A stretch of DNA of 64,000 nucleotides from Anniella stebbinsi (GCA_029215795.1 JARDYH010000004.1:27284001-27348000), one strand, 5' to 3'. Shown: positions 29,100-40,294, numbered from the stretch's first letter. A program made the numbers and translations. The notes: generated by a model not told the origin, from the sequence alone.

Positions 29100-29515
29100 A
29101 ATCCAGGCTTTATGGCCACCAGTTTGGATGGCTTTAAAAGGGGGGTGGATAAATTCCTGAAGGCTATCAATAGTCACTAGTCCTGATGGCTAAGTGCAAC
29201 CTCCAGTATCAGAGGCAGTAAGCCTGTATATACACTATGGCCACGTTCGGATGACACTTTAGCTAACGGAGAGCCAACCTTCAGTTGTGTATTGTCTGGC
29301 AGACAACACAATAACCAACGGGTGTGTACTCCGACAACTTAACCCACCTGTTGGTTATCATGTCGTCCAAACCAAGCCTATGTGATAGGGAACATGGGTG
29401 GGAGGGTCTTGTGGTTCCCTGGTCGACAGCTGGCTGGCCACTGTGTGAACAGAATGCTGGACTAGATGGACCCTTGATCTGATCCAGCATGGCTCTTATC
29501 GTCTTATGTTCTTAT
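29100..29515 (+). mobile_element. CR1/L3-type LINE tail split by a palindromic element
   Basis: TTTGGATGGCTTTAAAAGGG to AGGCAGTAAGCC, then the insertion at about 29232-29372, then GGGAACATGGGTGGGAGGG to TTATGTTCTTATG. Confidence 0.65.
29232..29372. mobile_element. Palindromic element family 6 (GTTCGGACGACAC), inserted in a LINE tail
   Basis: Left arm ACGTTCGGATGACAC and right arm TGTCGTCCAAACC are inverted. It splits a CR1/L3-type tail whose two parts, 29100-29231 and 29373-29515, read continuously without it. Confidence 0.55.
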
Positions 29516-30345
29516 GCATTGTGCCACCCTTCTGCTTTATCAGATGCATGAAGTGTGTTGCCCTGAGTATGCAGGGTGGGGGTATTATAAACAGTGGGTT
29601 GGATCCAACCATAGTCATACTTAGAGTAGATCCATTGAAATCAATTGGATTTTAATTTGTTATATCTAACTTGACTCCCATTTACTTCTACTCTAAATGA
29701 TAAGTCTTGATCCAACCCAGTGAAGTTAGAGGGAAATGAAGAGCAAAAAGTACAGATAATAAGTGGCCATTTACAAAACATGGCCATTCAGAAAACTGTT
29801 GTTGATACCCCAGACATCCTGGCAGTGGTTAGCCAATGAACATTCTTGCATTCCCAATCAAAAACATTCTATTGAGTTCAGTGGAATATACTCTGCAGCC
29901 TTACTTTGATATATGGCCCATTCAAGTCCGTAATCCTAGGCACGCTTGCTAAGCAATAAGTCCTATTGAATTCAGTGATGCTTATATTTGAGTAAACATA
30001 CACAGGAGTATGCTAGTTATTAGTTCATACTGGATGCATCACGGAGAGAGCAAAGGATTGTGGTTGTAATTGCCTTCTCAGAGTTATGTAGTTTGTTTTA
30101 AAAAATGTGATCTAGTCTTTTAAAATGTAAGGAAATGCGATATATTTCTGAAAAATAACAAATACTTAACAATTTATATTAAGAAATTGGGTTGCTTTTT
30201 CTTTTAACCAAGTCCTCTTTCTTTACTTATTTAAAACATTTATATCCCAACTTTTCTCTAAAAGAGCTCAAGATGATTAACAATGAATTAAAACAAATGT
30301 GGTTAAAGAAAATATGGGTAAATTACTAAAAACAGCAGAATACAA

Positions 30346-31200
30346 AGAATAAAAAAGGTCTGGCTTCTGTTTCTTTAACAACAGCATGTTTTGCAGACAT
30401 TTGCAAATGATTCTTATCACCATGTTGTGAATAGCATTATTTATTCATTTATGGCTGATGTTAAAAAGCCATAGATGTAGACTAGGCTAAGCCTTTTTTT
30501 TTTCCTGGCCAGTTAACAAACCTATTCCAGAAGCAGTATAAATTCAGAATTATAAACAAGGATAGAAAATTAATTTCACCTTCTCCTCCATGTTTTCCTG
30601 AGGCTGCTTTTCAAATGTGTTTAGCATCAAAGTGTTAATCTAGTGGCAATGTAAAACCATCCAATTATTTAAAAGATTAGCTCTCATATCTCCAAAGAAG
30701 AAGAAACTCAGGGGTTGTTGAGCTATTGTTGTTTTCTTTCTTGGGCATTTTTTTTCAAAGCTGACATTTTGTTACCAAATATTATTCTGAAATGTGTCTC
30801 ATCATAGGGCTTAATTCGTGGTTTTTAAACACCTGAAATTGCTGGCAGTAAAAGGAATTCTATTTCCTTTCAGTGTCTTTGGAAACATAATTGAAGACCA
30901 TCTGTTCTGATCTGAGGTGTGCACATCAGAGGCTTCTTTTGTTTTCTCTCACAATCATATCACCCAGACTATATTTAAATGGGTTAGAAGGCCTCCAGAT
31001 GTTTTGCAGAATGAAGGCTGGCTTGCCATTCACCTTCTCTAATTTCAATTTCAAATGAAACATTTAGCAACATTTTGTATCCTGAACATATTTGCAGAGC
31101 AATAGGACCTTATCAGTGGTCCAAAATGATTTCAGATAGACATTGAAAATGACCAATAAAGTCAATAACATGGAAGGGAGCTTTGGTAGCCATAGCAACT
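30346..31200. other. Intergenic, largely repeat-free AT-rich stretch
   Basis: No transposon ends or coding similarity seen over about 850 bp, in contrast to the dense repeats on both sides. It could hold regulatory DNA for either divergent gene. Confidence 0.3.
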
Positions 31201-31892
31201 GCTTCAGTGATGTTGATCGCCATGTGGTCTACAACTCCCATCAGCCCTAGCCGGCACAGCCAATGGTGAAGGTTGATTTAAATTGTGATCTTCCAGATGT
31301 TTTGGTCTACAAATTGCCTACCCCTGATTTAGGGGTTTGACCACAAGTTACTGTGCACTTTCAAACAGCTTTAATTGCTGTAGGGCAGAAAATGCTAGTT
31401 TGATGCTGTTAAAATTACACTATAAACTCCTAAAATAATTTGAAGGAATTCATAAAAGGAATCTGGAAATGAAAAAATTTGCAAAGTAATCAACAACAAC
31501 ATCAGCACCACACTGCATGTACTGTAATCTTCATATGCCACTTCTAAACACAGAGCGGACTGTGGAATCCATTTTGGATTCCGCACTCTTCTCCAGAATT
31601 TTTAAACTGGAATATATTTGTTCTGGGCTCTACAATGCCGCTATAGAGAAGAATCCAAACCTTTATGGAGATAAACCCAGCCTTAGAAGATGGGGGTGGG
31701 GTGGGGTGGGGTGGGGGTACCATGCGTACTGCAAAACAGAAGAGTTGCTCAAAAATAACCAAACCATAAGTAGGGACAAACAAATTGAAGTTATACAGGA
31801 GAAGATGTCTGGACTAACACAAATTGCAGTCCAAATGCAATCTAAATGCATCATTCCTACTAACTATGAATAATGTAACATTACTCCATATG

Positions 31893-32075
31893 AATAGAAT
31901 GACCCGATTCAAAAGAGGACAGGGTCCTGTAGTTTTAACAGTTGAGTCAAAAGGTTGTTGTTGTGGTTGTTGTCATCACACCTGCATAACCAGCAGCACC
32001 TGCCAAAGCTCTCACATCTCACACATCTATCAAAGATATACAACCCCCCCTCCTCCTTTTCATCTGGTTACCCTA
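31893..32075. mobile_element. Divergent family 1-like element
   Basis: The ends TAGAATGACCCGATTC and CATCTGGTTACCCTA, and the internal GAGGACAGGGTCCTGTAG, match family 1. The middle is different and T/G-rich (GTTGTTGTTGTGG), so this is either a diverged monomer or a sister family. Confidence 0.45.
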
Positions 32076-32654
32076 GATGTCCTGTAATACAGATATAGAT
32101 TTAATTTGGATTCACATAAAAAGCAAAGAGTACTGCATATACTTTTCCTGGTTGCACGACTGGCAGAAATGCAACAGGTAAAACTACACATACAGAGCAA
32201 CAGCCTATTATCTACTGAATTTCCATTAAAGGTATGGGAATCTTGCCAGAAAAAAGTTGGCAACCCTATTGGTCTAACATAAGGCAATTGCTATCATTGG
32301 CCACAATCCAAAGAACCCTGCCACTAGTTCAATGAACCTAAATTAGTTTTAGATCCCCCTCCCCACAAAACTTCATGCCAAACTCAAAATGAGCAAAGTT
32401 TCAAAAATCATTTATGATATGGCATGATGGGGTGACAGAGGATCCATCTCTTCAAAAGATGTGTGTGTGTGTGTGTAAAGCCAAAATCCTGTTAATTGAG
32501 TGCATAAGCCTAAGCAGTATGTGGTCTCTCAACACAAAGCAATATTTTATATACCTTGAGAAAGATCATGATATGTAGAAAGACAATTACCTCAAACAAG
32601 AATGAGATGTAGGACGTGGAATAAAAAGAGATTAAAATATCATGAACCACTTTC

Positions 32655-32845
32655 ACAAGGGAACTGTGGTTCAGTGGTTGACCACATATACTTTGCATGT
32701 ATAAGGTCCTGAATTCAGTTTCCAACATCTTCCTAAATTGACCTCAGTAGTGGGGTTGGAAAGACCTGTTTAAATTCTGCTACCAGTCAGCAGACAGTAT
32801 TGAGCTAGATAGACCCAATGCTTTGATTTAGTTGAAAAGTGAAAC
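32655..32845 (+). mobile_element. tRNA-derived SINE (Sauria/Squam1-like)
   Basis: The head GGAACTGTGGTTCAGTGGTT and GTATAAGGTCCTGAATTCAG retain diverged tRNA A- and B-box-like elements. The body GCTACCAGTCAGCAGACAGT and TTGAGCTAGATAGACCCAAT is the squamate SINE body. Confidence 0.65.
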
Positions 32846-33534
32846 ACCTCCCTGGGTTCATGTAAGAGACAGATAGGTAAGTAAGCTACCTTAAACCTGG
32901 AGCCTGATGCAGCCAGGACCTAACCAACACTTTTGAAGGTACCAGTATGACTCATCATGGCCACTTGTGTGAAAGAATGATATAGTTTATTGATGGAAAA
33001 TGGATGCAGATAATAAAAGAAAAGAAAAGCTTATACATGCCCCTCAGCTCAAAGTTGGAATTCCTCCGGTTTCCTTGAAGCAAGAGGCTGTTTATCTGAG
33101 CAGGTGGTGCACCTTCCTCCCTCAGATGATAATAGGTAACAGGTCAATCTGTCCAGGATTTTATAGGACTTGCCCCTCTGGTTTCAGACTGTCAGAAAGC
33201 ATACACACACACCTCCTCCCTTAACCAAGGAGGAGAAAGGGGGTGTCTTAATTTCTTGGCAGGAAATAAAGTTTCTTACACCAGAGAAAGGAACAGAAGA
33301 AAGGTACGAACTACAGGACAGTACTGTGCATTATCTAAATTTTGTTAATAGCAAAAATCACTGTCACTATAAAGCCATGAGAACCAACTCTATCTTCATA
33401 ATAGTTGCCAACTGCTCTAACCAAATAAGTATAGATTTGCTATTGAACACAACATGACTGTGCAAGTTCACACCTGACTCCTTGCCATTCTTCCAAAAGC
33501 AAATCCAATACATATGCAAATGTTCTGGTGCGCC

Positions 33535-33872
33535 AAGAATGGGGCAATCTCATAGTGGGGATGTGAGACAGAGCCTTCTTGATGGCTACTCCCAGGCTCT
33601 GGAACTCCCTGTCAAGAAAGGCTAGGTTGGCTCCTGCTTTGTTGTCCTTCCACTGGAAAGCAAAGGTGTTTTATCCAAGTTTTTGGCATGTAAGCTAGGT
33701 TATTGCTGAAGGGTTTTTTAACTGGTTGGATACTGTTTATTTTTATTACTGTGTTTTTAATTGATTTGTTGTTTTAACTGAGATTCTGTTTTATCTCTAT
33801 TTTTACTATTGTTAACCACCTTGAGACCAGTTTTTGTAGAAAGGTGGGATATAAATTTAATAAAAAAATAAT
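33535..33872 (+). mobile_element. L2-type LINE 3' end
   Basis: GGCTCTGGAACTCCCTG (RT C-terminus region), AACCACCTTGAGACCAG and GGTGGGATATAAATTTAATA form the coding-end and tail signature. Confidence 0.6.
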
Positions 33873-33874
33873 AA

Positions 33875-34022
33875 AAGGGTCCAGGTTCAACTTGGTATCT
33901 TTGGGTAGGACAAAAATTCCTGTCTAAAACCTTGGAGAGCTGCTGCTAGTCAGTGTAGACAATACTGGGCTAGATGGGCCAATGGTCTGACTCTGAATAA
34001 GGCAGTTGCCTATGTTCCTGTG
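33875..34022 (+). mobile_element. tRNA-derived SINE (Sauria/Squam1-like), 5' truncated
   Basis: Starts at GGTCCAGGTTCAACTTGG (B box) and runs through GAGAGCTGCTGCTAGTCAGT and GGGCTAGATGGGCCAATGG to GCCTATGTTCCTGTG. It directly follows an L2 tail. Confidence 0.65.
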
Positions 34023-34130
34023 TAATGATTTAAAGTTGTGGAGCTTCATAGCTAAGTTCTAAGAAACTGCTGTAATGTGCACTAATACTCTTTTCAAATG
34101 CTTTTTCTTCTTCTCTAAAAGAAACTAACA

Positions 34131-34218
34131 GTGCAATCCTATACATGTCTTCCCAAAAGTAAGCCCTATTGAGTTCAGTGGGGCTTACTCACAAGCAAAT
34201 GCATTTAAGATTGCAGCC
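34131..34218. repeat. 88-bp palindromic repeat, family 3
   Basis: Reads GTGCAATCCTATACATG, then AAGTAAGCCCTATTGAG, then TTCAGTGGGGCTTACT, ending GATTGCAGCC. The two halves are reverse complements around a TTGAGTTCA centre. This is one of the best-preserved of at least fifteen copies in the window. Confidence 0.7.
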
Positions 34219-34707
34219 TACATGACTGGCCCTGTGGCCCGCAAGCTAAGCATATAACAAACATACTTTGGACTGTGATACATGTAGAAAATGTGTATCT
34301 TGGTACTTATCCAGAAAAAAAGACAACCAGAAACTGGAAAGGTTCCCATTGTTTTCAGCATGAGCAGCTTCTACAGAATGTAACACTGCAAACCACAGAA
34401 TTGGTTAGGCTTTCATGATGTAAATCCTCAGGGACCAGAAAGCACAGGATCTCTAGCCAGAGGAAGGGTGGCCCTTAACTCTTGCTGTCAGTGCAAAAGG
34501 GCAAGAGGCCCTGCAAAGGAAGAAAGGTCTCATGTCTTGCATCTTCTGGCATATTACATTTCATGACACTGATTTCTGATCTTTTTAAAAACCTCTCCTA
34601 TTATTATAAAATGGTGTATCATTCTTTCGCCTCCTTTTGTGGCTTTCCTGCTTGATTCTTATTATGTTCTCAGATCCTAGACTTCTTCTAGGATGATTCT
34701 TAGAATG

Positions 34708-34885
34708 CAAAAAATGAAAAAGGAGAGGACTTCTTTAGCTTTAATATATCTTCAGAAGAGGGCATTTTTGGCAGGTGCAGCTTTTTTCACCACTATATGA
34801 CAAGCTGCACCTGCCAAAATCCCTTCTTCTACACAGCTCTGGGAAGGTACTGGAAACTTGTCCTTCTTTGTACTGTATCTGCTCA
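34708..34885. mobile_element. Palindromic element related to family 1
   Basis: Inverted arms TTTTGGCAGGTGCAGCTT and AAGCTGCACCTGCCAAAA surround a short centre. The outer parts GGAGAGGACTTC and CTTGTCCTTC resemble family 1 ends. No convincing target duplication was seen. Confidence 0.4.
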
Positions 34886-34929
34886 TAGACCTCAAATAAT
34901 CAGAGTCCACCTTTAAAAATCAATAGCAT

Positions 34930-35335
34930 GCCTTTGACAACAAGTTACAACATAAAACATGTGAGCTTAAAATCACAATATAAAAGTACAACCAGAATAA
35001 AACCTAGCAGCAATGCAGAGATTTAAAATACAGATTTAAAACAGCAGAGCTAAAAGACTAGGATGCTAAAATACAGGGAAAATAAAAAGGTCTTCACCTA
35101 GTGCCGAGAGAAATACAACGTAGGTACCAGGCAAACCTCTCTAGAGAGCTCATTCCACAGTTGGGGTACCACAGCAGAAAAGGCCCTTTTCCTGGTAGTC
35201 ACCTGCCTCACTCCCTGCCATTGATTATTCCCTGCCTGGAGTCTTTCAGATAACAAACTGATAAATATCACATGAAATATCACATTGTGTGGAGAAAGTG
35301 GATATGGAGACATTTTGCTCCTTCTTTCATAATTC
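34930..35335 (-). mobile_element. L2-type LINE 3' region
   Basis: AAAATAAAAAGGTCTTCACC, GAGAGCTCATTCCACAGTTG, GCAGAAAAGGCCCTTTTCC: the inverted C-terminal and 3' UTR pattern of the same family. Confidence 0.5.
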
Positions 35336-35339
35336 AAGA

Positions 35340-35665
35340 ACCCAGGGATTCATGACAGATAAAAGGAAGTATTCCTTCAGACAGCACATAAATTATGAAA
35401 TTTACTTCCGCAAGGTGTAGTGATGGTCACCAATTTGGACGGCTTTAAAAGGGGATTGGGCCAGTCTATGGAGAATAAGGCTATCAATAGCTATCCGTAT
35501 CAGAGGCAGTATGTCTATGTAGACCAATTGATGGGGAACATGGGCAGGAGGGTGCTGTTGCACTCAAGTTTTCCCATGGGCAGCTGGTTGGCCACCGTGC
35601 ATGCAGAATGCTGGACTAGATGGATACTTGGTCTGATCCAGCATGGCTCTTCTTATGTTCTTAAA
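35340..35665 (+). mobile_element. CR1/L3-type LINE tail
   Basis: GGATTCATGACAGATAAAAG, TTTGGACGGCTTTAAAAGGG, GGACTAGATGGATACTTGGT, ending TCTTATGTTCTTAA. It directly precedes a family 1 palindromic element at 35669. Confidence 0.65.
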
Positions 35666-35668
35666 GTA

Positions 35669-35930
35669 GGGTGACCATATGGAAAGGAGGACAGGTCGCC
35701 TGTATCTTTAACAGTTGTGTAGAAAAGGGAATTTCAGCAGGTGTCATTTGTATGTATACAGCACCAGGTGAATTTCCCTCTTCATCACAACAGTTAAAGC
35801 TGCAGGAGCCCTGCCTCTTTTGTACCTGATCACTCTAGTATAGCTCCTGCAGCTTTAACTGCTGAAATTCCCTATTCTATACAACTGTTAAAGATACAGG
35901 AGCCCTGTCCTCCTTTTCATATGGTCACTG
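35669..35930. mobile_element. Family 1 palindromic element, internally deleted dimer
   Basis: The left end GGGTGACCATATGG and the right end CATATGGTCACTG are flanked by TA. The right unit has lost about 50 bp (GCTTTAACTGCTGAAATTCCC). It directly abuts an L2-type fragment that starts at about 35931. Confidence 0.65.
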
Positions 35931-36180
35931 TAGGTAACACTCGCCAGCCTAGTTCTGGCTGACTTGAGTAAGTTCTTCCCAGAGGACCTAAGTGTGCGGG
36001 GCGGATTGTACGGGAGAAGGCGATCCCGCAGGTAACCTGGACCCAAACCATGAAGGGCTTTAAAGGTAATGACCAACACTTTATACTTCGCCCGGAAACT
36101 GATTGGCAGCCAATGAAGCGATTTTAAAACTGGTGTGATGTGATCACCCCTAGGTGATCACATCACATCCTAGAACAATG
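35931..36180 (-). mobile_element. L2-type LINE fragment with RT C-terminus
   Basis: The minus strand encodes VITFKALHGLGPGYLRDR, the L2 ORF2 C-terminal motif, joined to 3' sequence. A hairpin GATGTGATCACC / GGTGATCACATC lies at about 36131-36168. Confidence 0.6.
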
Positions 36181-36553
36181 CTTGGCTCTCTACCTTTTGT
36201 GATGGCCCCCTTAGCTACTCTTCCAGAAGACTATAAGGGCATGATTTTACTAAATGGACTAAGTTAGGGGTGAGGCTCATTAAGAGTTTCCCTACTTCTC
36301 CCATAATTAAAACACACTCTTAGAATATCAGTTTTCACTATGGAAATGGCTTTGACAAGTCAGCATGTACTGAAAGTCAATGCGTATGCAGAAGCTACTG
36401 CTGTACCCTGCTGCACAACCTTCAATCATATGAAAATTTATATAGTCCCACTGCCCTTCTTCTACATGTAGCTTTTCTTCTGGGAACACTCTGCCCTTGA
36501 CCCCGAGGTTCTACAAACCTGGGATTAATCCCCATTGAGCTCAGTGGCACATA

Positions 36554-37861
36554 CTGGGTGGCCCAAAAGTAGGTATACAGTTGTTTAGAATGTTGATGGG
36601 AGGGGGAGAGAATGTGTGAGTAGAAGATGTGTGAGTGGAGTGAGAATGACAGCTGGGAAGAGTGACAGGTGGTGACAGGTGAGGGAAGTGAGGCCCAAAA
36701 GTAGGTACAGTTGTTTATGAATGATGGCAGTGAACTTGAGTCAAGAACAAAGAAAGTGGATTCTAAAGCAGTACTGGAAGACCGAAAATGCCGACCGGGT
36801 GCGCACAGTGTGGCAAGAAGCATCTGACACTCCTCCACCAACACGTCTGACAATTTATCATCTTAGAGATAAATTTGAAGCAACAGGTGCAGTGGCTAAT
36901 GCACCAAAATCTGGACGTCCTAGGACGTCTATGACAGAGGAAAATGAGATAGAGTCGCTCTGACATTTGTGAACAGTCCCAAAAAGTCCACACGACATGC
37001 GTCTAAGCAGCTATCCATACCTAGCAACGCTTAATGCGTAAATTGAAATTGAAGCCGTACGGTCCAAGACTGTTACATGGTCTTCTGGAGGACGACCCAG
37101 ACTGTCGATTGCAATTCTGTGAGATGATGCGCAACCAAATCTCTAACGAACCAGACCTTATTGATAAGATCATCTGGTCAGATGAGGCTTCTTTCAAGTT
37201 GTCAGGCCATGTGAACAGGCATAACTGTGTGTATTGGGCAGATGAAAATCCTCATTTGACTATCACATCTCAACTGACCCAGCCAGGCGTCACAGTGTGG
37301 GTGCATTGTCCAGTGAAGGTGTTGTAGGACCGGTTTTCTTCCATACAACTGTGAATAGTAACAATTACCTAAACATGTTACGCGACATGGTAGTGCCACA
37401 ACTCAGAACCAAGGCTAACTTCACCGAACTGCTCTTCCAACAAGATGGGGCACCTCCTCATTATGCTTCTGCAGTAAGGGACTATCTTGACAACACCTTC
37501 CCACAGCATTGGATCGGACGACGTGACAGCATTGAATGGCTGCCACATTCACCCAACTTAACACCAATGGACTTCTTTTTGGGGGGCGTAGTAAAGAATA
37601 AGGTTTTTGAGAGGAATGCCCAGACAGTGAACGAATTAAGAGAGTTCATCTTGGAAGCATTTATGGACATTGATGCAGACCAGAATTTGTGTCGTACTGT
37701 GTGTCACAGTGTTCTGTACAGGTTCGAGGAATTTTGCAACGTTGATGGAATACATTTCGAGCAATTACAAGATTAAACAGTTTTAAACAAATGTAAATGT
37801 AATAAACAATGTAATAAAATGCAAATAAACTATACTGTATACCTACTTTTGGACCACTTGG
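36554..37861 (+). mobile_element. Complete but decayed mariner-type transposon, DD41D (Visitor/rosa-like)
   Basis: The element is 1308 bp with TA target duplications at 36552-36553 and 37862-37863. Its inverted ends share CCAAAAGTAGGTATACAG in opposite orientation. The inside encodes a Tc1/mariner-superfamily transposase in pieces (see separate entry). A second copy of the left-end motif, CCCAAAAGTAGGTACAGTTG, occurs about 140 bp inside the left end (from about 36693). The flanks on both sides together form one copy of the abundant 88-bp palindromic repeat, so the boundaries are confirmed by the interrupted host repeat. Confidence 0.9.
36721..37776 (+). pseudogene. Mariner-type (DD41D) transposase pseudogene
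   Basis: The coding remains lie in three blocks. 36721-36963 (frame 1) holds the N-terminal DNA-binding part with LSQEQRKWILKQYW and SGRPRTS. 37034-37327 (frame 2) holds the first catalytic region, IIWSDEASFKLSG. 37298-37776 (frame 1) holds FQQDGAPPHYASAV and LTPMDFFL, then the C-terminus. At least two frameshifts and an internal stop (TGA at 36961) inactivate it. Between the Asp of QQDGA and the Asp of TPMDF there are 41 residues, counted directly; this is the DD41D spacing of the Visitor/rosa group, not the DD34D of classical mariner. The usual Trp in FFLWG is Gly here. Confidence 0.85.
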
Positions 37862-37899
37862 TACTTCTAAGTACGCATGTACAGAATTGTGCTGTCACT

Positions 37900-38345
37900 T
37901 TTGCATATTATTATTATATCTATATCCCTCCTTTTCCCCAATATTGGGACTCAAGGTGGCTTTACAAATTAAAATATGTTAAAACAGATAGCAATATACA
38001 CATATTTAAAAATAATTGAACATGTAACAATATTAAAACATTTAAAATATTTTAAATATGAACATTTTTTTTAAAAAACCCACTATATAAACAACGCATA
38101 AACAGACTACTCCCCAAAGGCCAGCCGGAACAAAAATGTTTTAGCCTGCCTCTGGAAACACATCAGGGAGGGAGCCAGTTCAGCCTCCCTGGGAAGGGAG
38201 TTCCAGAGCCCTGGGCAGCCACCGAGAAGGCCCTTTCCCACGTTCCCACCAGGCGTGCCTGTGATGGTAGTGGGACTGAGAGGAGGGCCCTCCCTGAAGT
38301 TCTCAGAGGACGGGCAGGCTCTTAAGGGAGAATACAGTCTTTCAG
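37900..38345 (-). mobile_element. L2-type LINE 3' region
   Basis: The inverted tail GGGACTCAAGGTGGCTTTAC is followed by AAAATGTTTTAGCCTGCCTC, GGGAGTTCCAGAGCCCTGGG and GAGAAGGCCCTTTCCCACG. It begins about 40 bp past the mariner's right end. Confidence 0.6.
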
Positions 38346-38788
38346 ATATTATTATTTCATCCCCCCACTCTTGAGTAGGCACCATAGGGTTCTGCATGCA
38401 AAAGACTCTTCTTCAATTTTGCCCTTTGTTAAATTTTCAGAACGTTTATTTTTATCAGCTCCATATCTATTTGCAAATTACATAAGCTTTTTCAAGTCCT
38501 TCTACTCCTCCAGGACAGAGTAGTTCTCATTTTAACTCAAAATCTTGTATCAGTTCTGAAGTTCATCAGCAGAGGTCTCCACATACCTTCATGTCAGCAT
38601 AGTATAAAGAGTTGTAACAGGCCAGCATGCTTGCATTGTGATATAATGCTATTAACTGAGCTCCCAGCTCCACTGATTCGAGCTTCCCCAGTCTCCTTTA
38701 ACCTTGGCTTTTAAACAAAAACCCTAAATTGAAAAAGAAGTGTGTGGGCTACAACTCAACACCAAATGAGGTCACTGAAGACTTTTAC

Positions 38789-38877
38789 AGTGCAATCATA
38801 TGCATGTTTACTCAGAAGTAAGTCCCACTGTGTTAAATGAGGCTTGCTCTCAGGTAATTAGGTATAGGATTGTAGCC
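38789..38877. repeat. 88-bp palindromic repeat, family 3
   Basis: Well-preserved copy: GTGCAATCATATGCATG, CAGAAGTAAGTCCCACTG, then GGATTGTAGCC at the other end. Confidence 0.7.
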
Positions 38878-39516
38878 TTGATGTTACTCCACAAATGCAC
38901 TGGTATTAAAAACAAGGCAAGTAAGACCAAATAGCTGGCAATATTGCAAAAGTAAGCCTGGTTTACAGATGCAGGTGGGTAGGGTTCTGAAGAATGGACT
39001 GTATTACTTCAGACTTGGGTAGTGGGTTACATTTTCTTTAATTCTCTCCCATGCCACATAAGTTAAAAAAAAAAACAGTCCCAGTTCAGGTGAGTCTAGA
39101 CTAGCCCACTCACTGCAGCATGAAGTTTTCAATTCACATGGTTTTCAGATAAGGGAATGTTAAAACATGATATCCCCACACTTGCAGCCTGAAGTGGTAG
39201 TGTTCATTCTACCACCTCATTCCACTACATGTGCAAATAAGCCTTATAAATGGTCACTCACCTGGTCATCTATGGTGAGCAAGAATAGTTCCTAATAACA
39301 AGCTAGGGTTTTTTTTTTTGCCATAAGTGACAAATATGGGTGCTGTAGATGGGCTAGTAACTTTTGTAACCTTATTTATAACATAATCATAGTGAGCAGA
39401 GTATAATAGCCTGGATGCAGATAATGTAAATGGACAGACTCTCAGCAAACATCAGACAGTTGACAAATTTATCACTTGTGGAGTCCAGAATATCTTATCT
39501 TCTTTCGTAGACTTTT

Positions 39517-39683
39517 CAGGGCCAGATCTACGCCAAGCAGGATATAGCGGTATATGGTATGTATGAATGGGCCCCAACAATTGTCAGTGCACTTCAATAC
39601 CACTATGAAGCAGTAGTGTGGCTCCTGCCTTTTACATACCGCTTTCATACCGCTATGTCCTGCTTGGTGTAGATATGGCCCTA
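39517..39683. mobile_element. Palindromic element family 7 (CAGGGCCAGATCTAC)
   Basis: Left end CAGGGCCAGATCTACGCC with AAGCAGGATATAGCGGTAT; right end ATACCGCTATGTCCTGCTT with GGTGTAGATATGGCCCTA. The terminal CAGGGCC is like many hAT termini, but no matching 8-bp flanks were found. Confidence 0.55.
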
Positions 39684-40023
39684 TACACACTTACCTAGGT
39701 GAAAGCTCCAATGAAGTCAATAGGGGCTATTTCTGAATAGACATGTATTGGACTGTGTGGGTGATGTGCTCTGTGAAACAATTAACATACTTGCAGCTCA
39801 GTCCAATTCTATGCATGTTTAAGACCTAAGCCTGACAGAGTTTAATAAGATGTACTTCTCAGTAAGTGTACACAGGATAGGGCTGTTTGTCTTAACCAGG
39901 GTTTACTAACTAAGCCCTGCTGAATTCATAGCTGTGCAGCCTGATACGTTTTGCTTAAAAGCATCAAGTTCAAATGTGGCTTGCTCCAAAGGCTGAAACC
40001 TAAGCATAGCTCCTTGCAAGTAA

Positions 40024-40145
40024 GGGTGCAATCCTATGCATGGTTTAGACGGGGGCAGAAACCCTTTCACTCTCAGTGTTCCCCAGTTGGCTATGATAAC
40101 TGGGGAATGCTGGGAGTTGTAGGACATTTTCTCTCTCATCCTAAG
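40024..40145. repeat. Palindromic repeat family 4
   Basis: GGGTGCAATCCTATGCATGG, then GTTCCCCAGTTGGC paired with AACTGGGGAATGC, then GTTGTAGGACATTTTCTC. It lies about 450 bp upstream of TP53RK. Confidence 0.5.
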
Positions 40146-40213
40146 CCTCTTTGAATACACTGGGACTTACTTCCAAGTAATACACATGCATGATTGGCCT
40201 ATAAGGCTATAAA

Positions 40214-40294
40214 TAAGCAAACTTCCCAGGAGACAAGTCCCACTGAACTCAGTGGGATTTACTTCCGAATAAGACTGGATAGTATAGGGCTGCA
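40214..40294. repeat. 88-bp palindromic repeat, family 3
   Basis: Copy centred on CCCACTGAACTCAGTGGG, a perfect 18-bp palindrome, about 300 bp upstream of the TP53RK start codon. Confidence 0.6.

Noticed and set aside
36422..36853. 143-codon minus-strand frame
   Set aside because: It spans the mariner's left end and flank, and is antisense to transposase coding.
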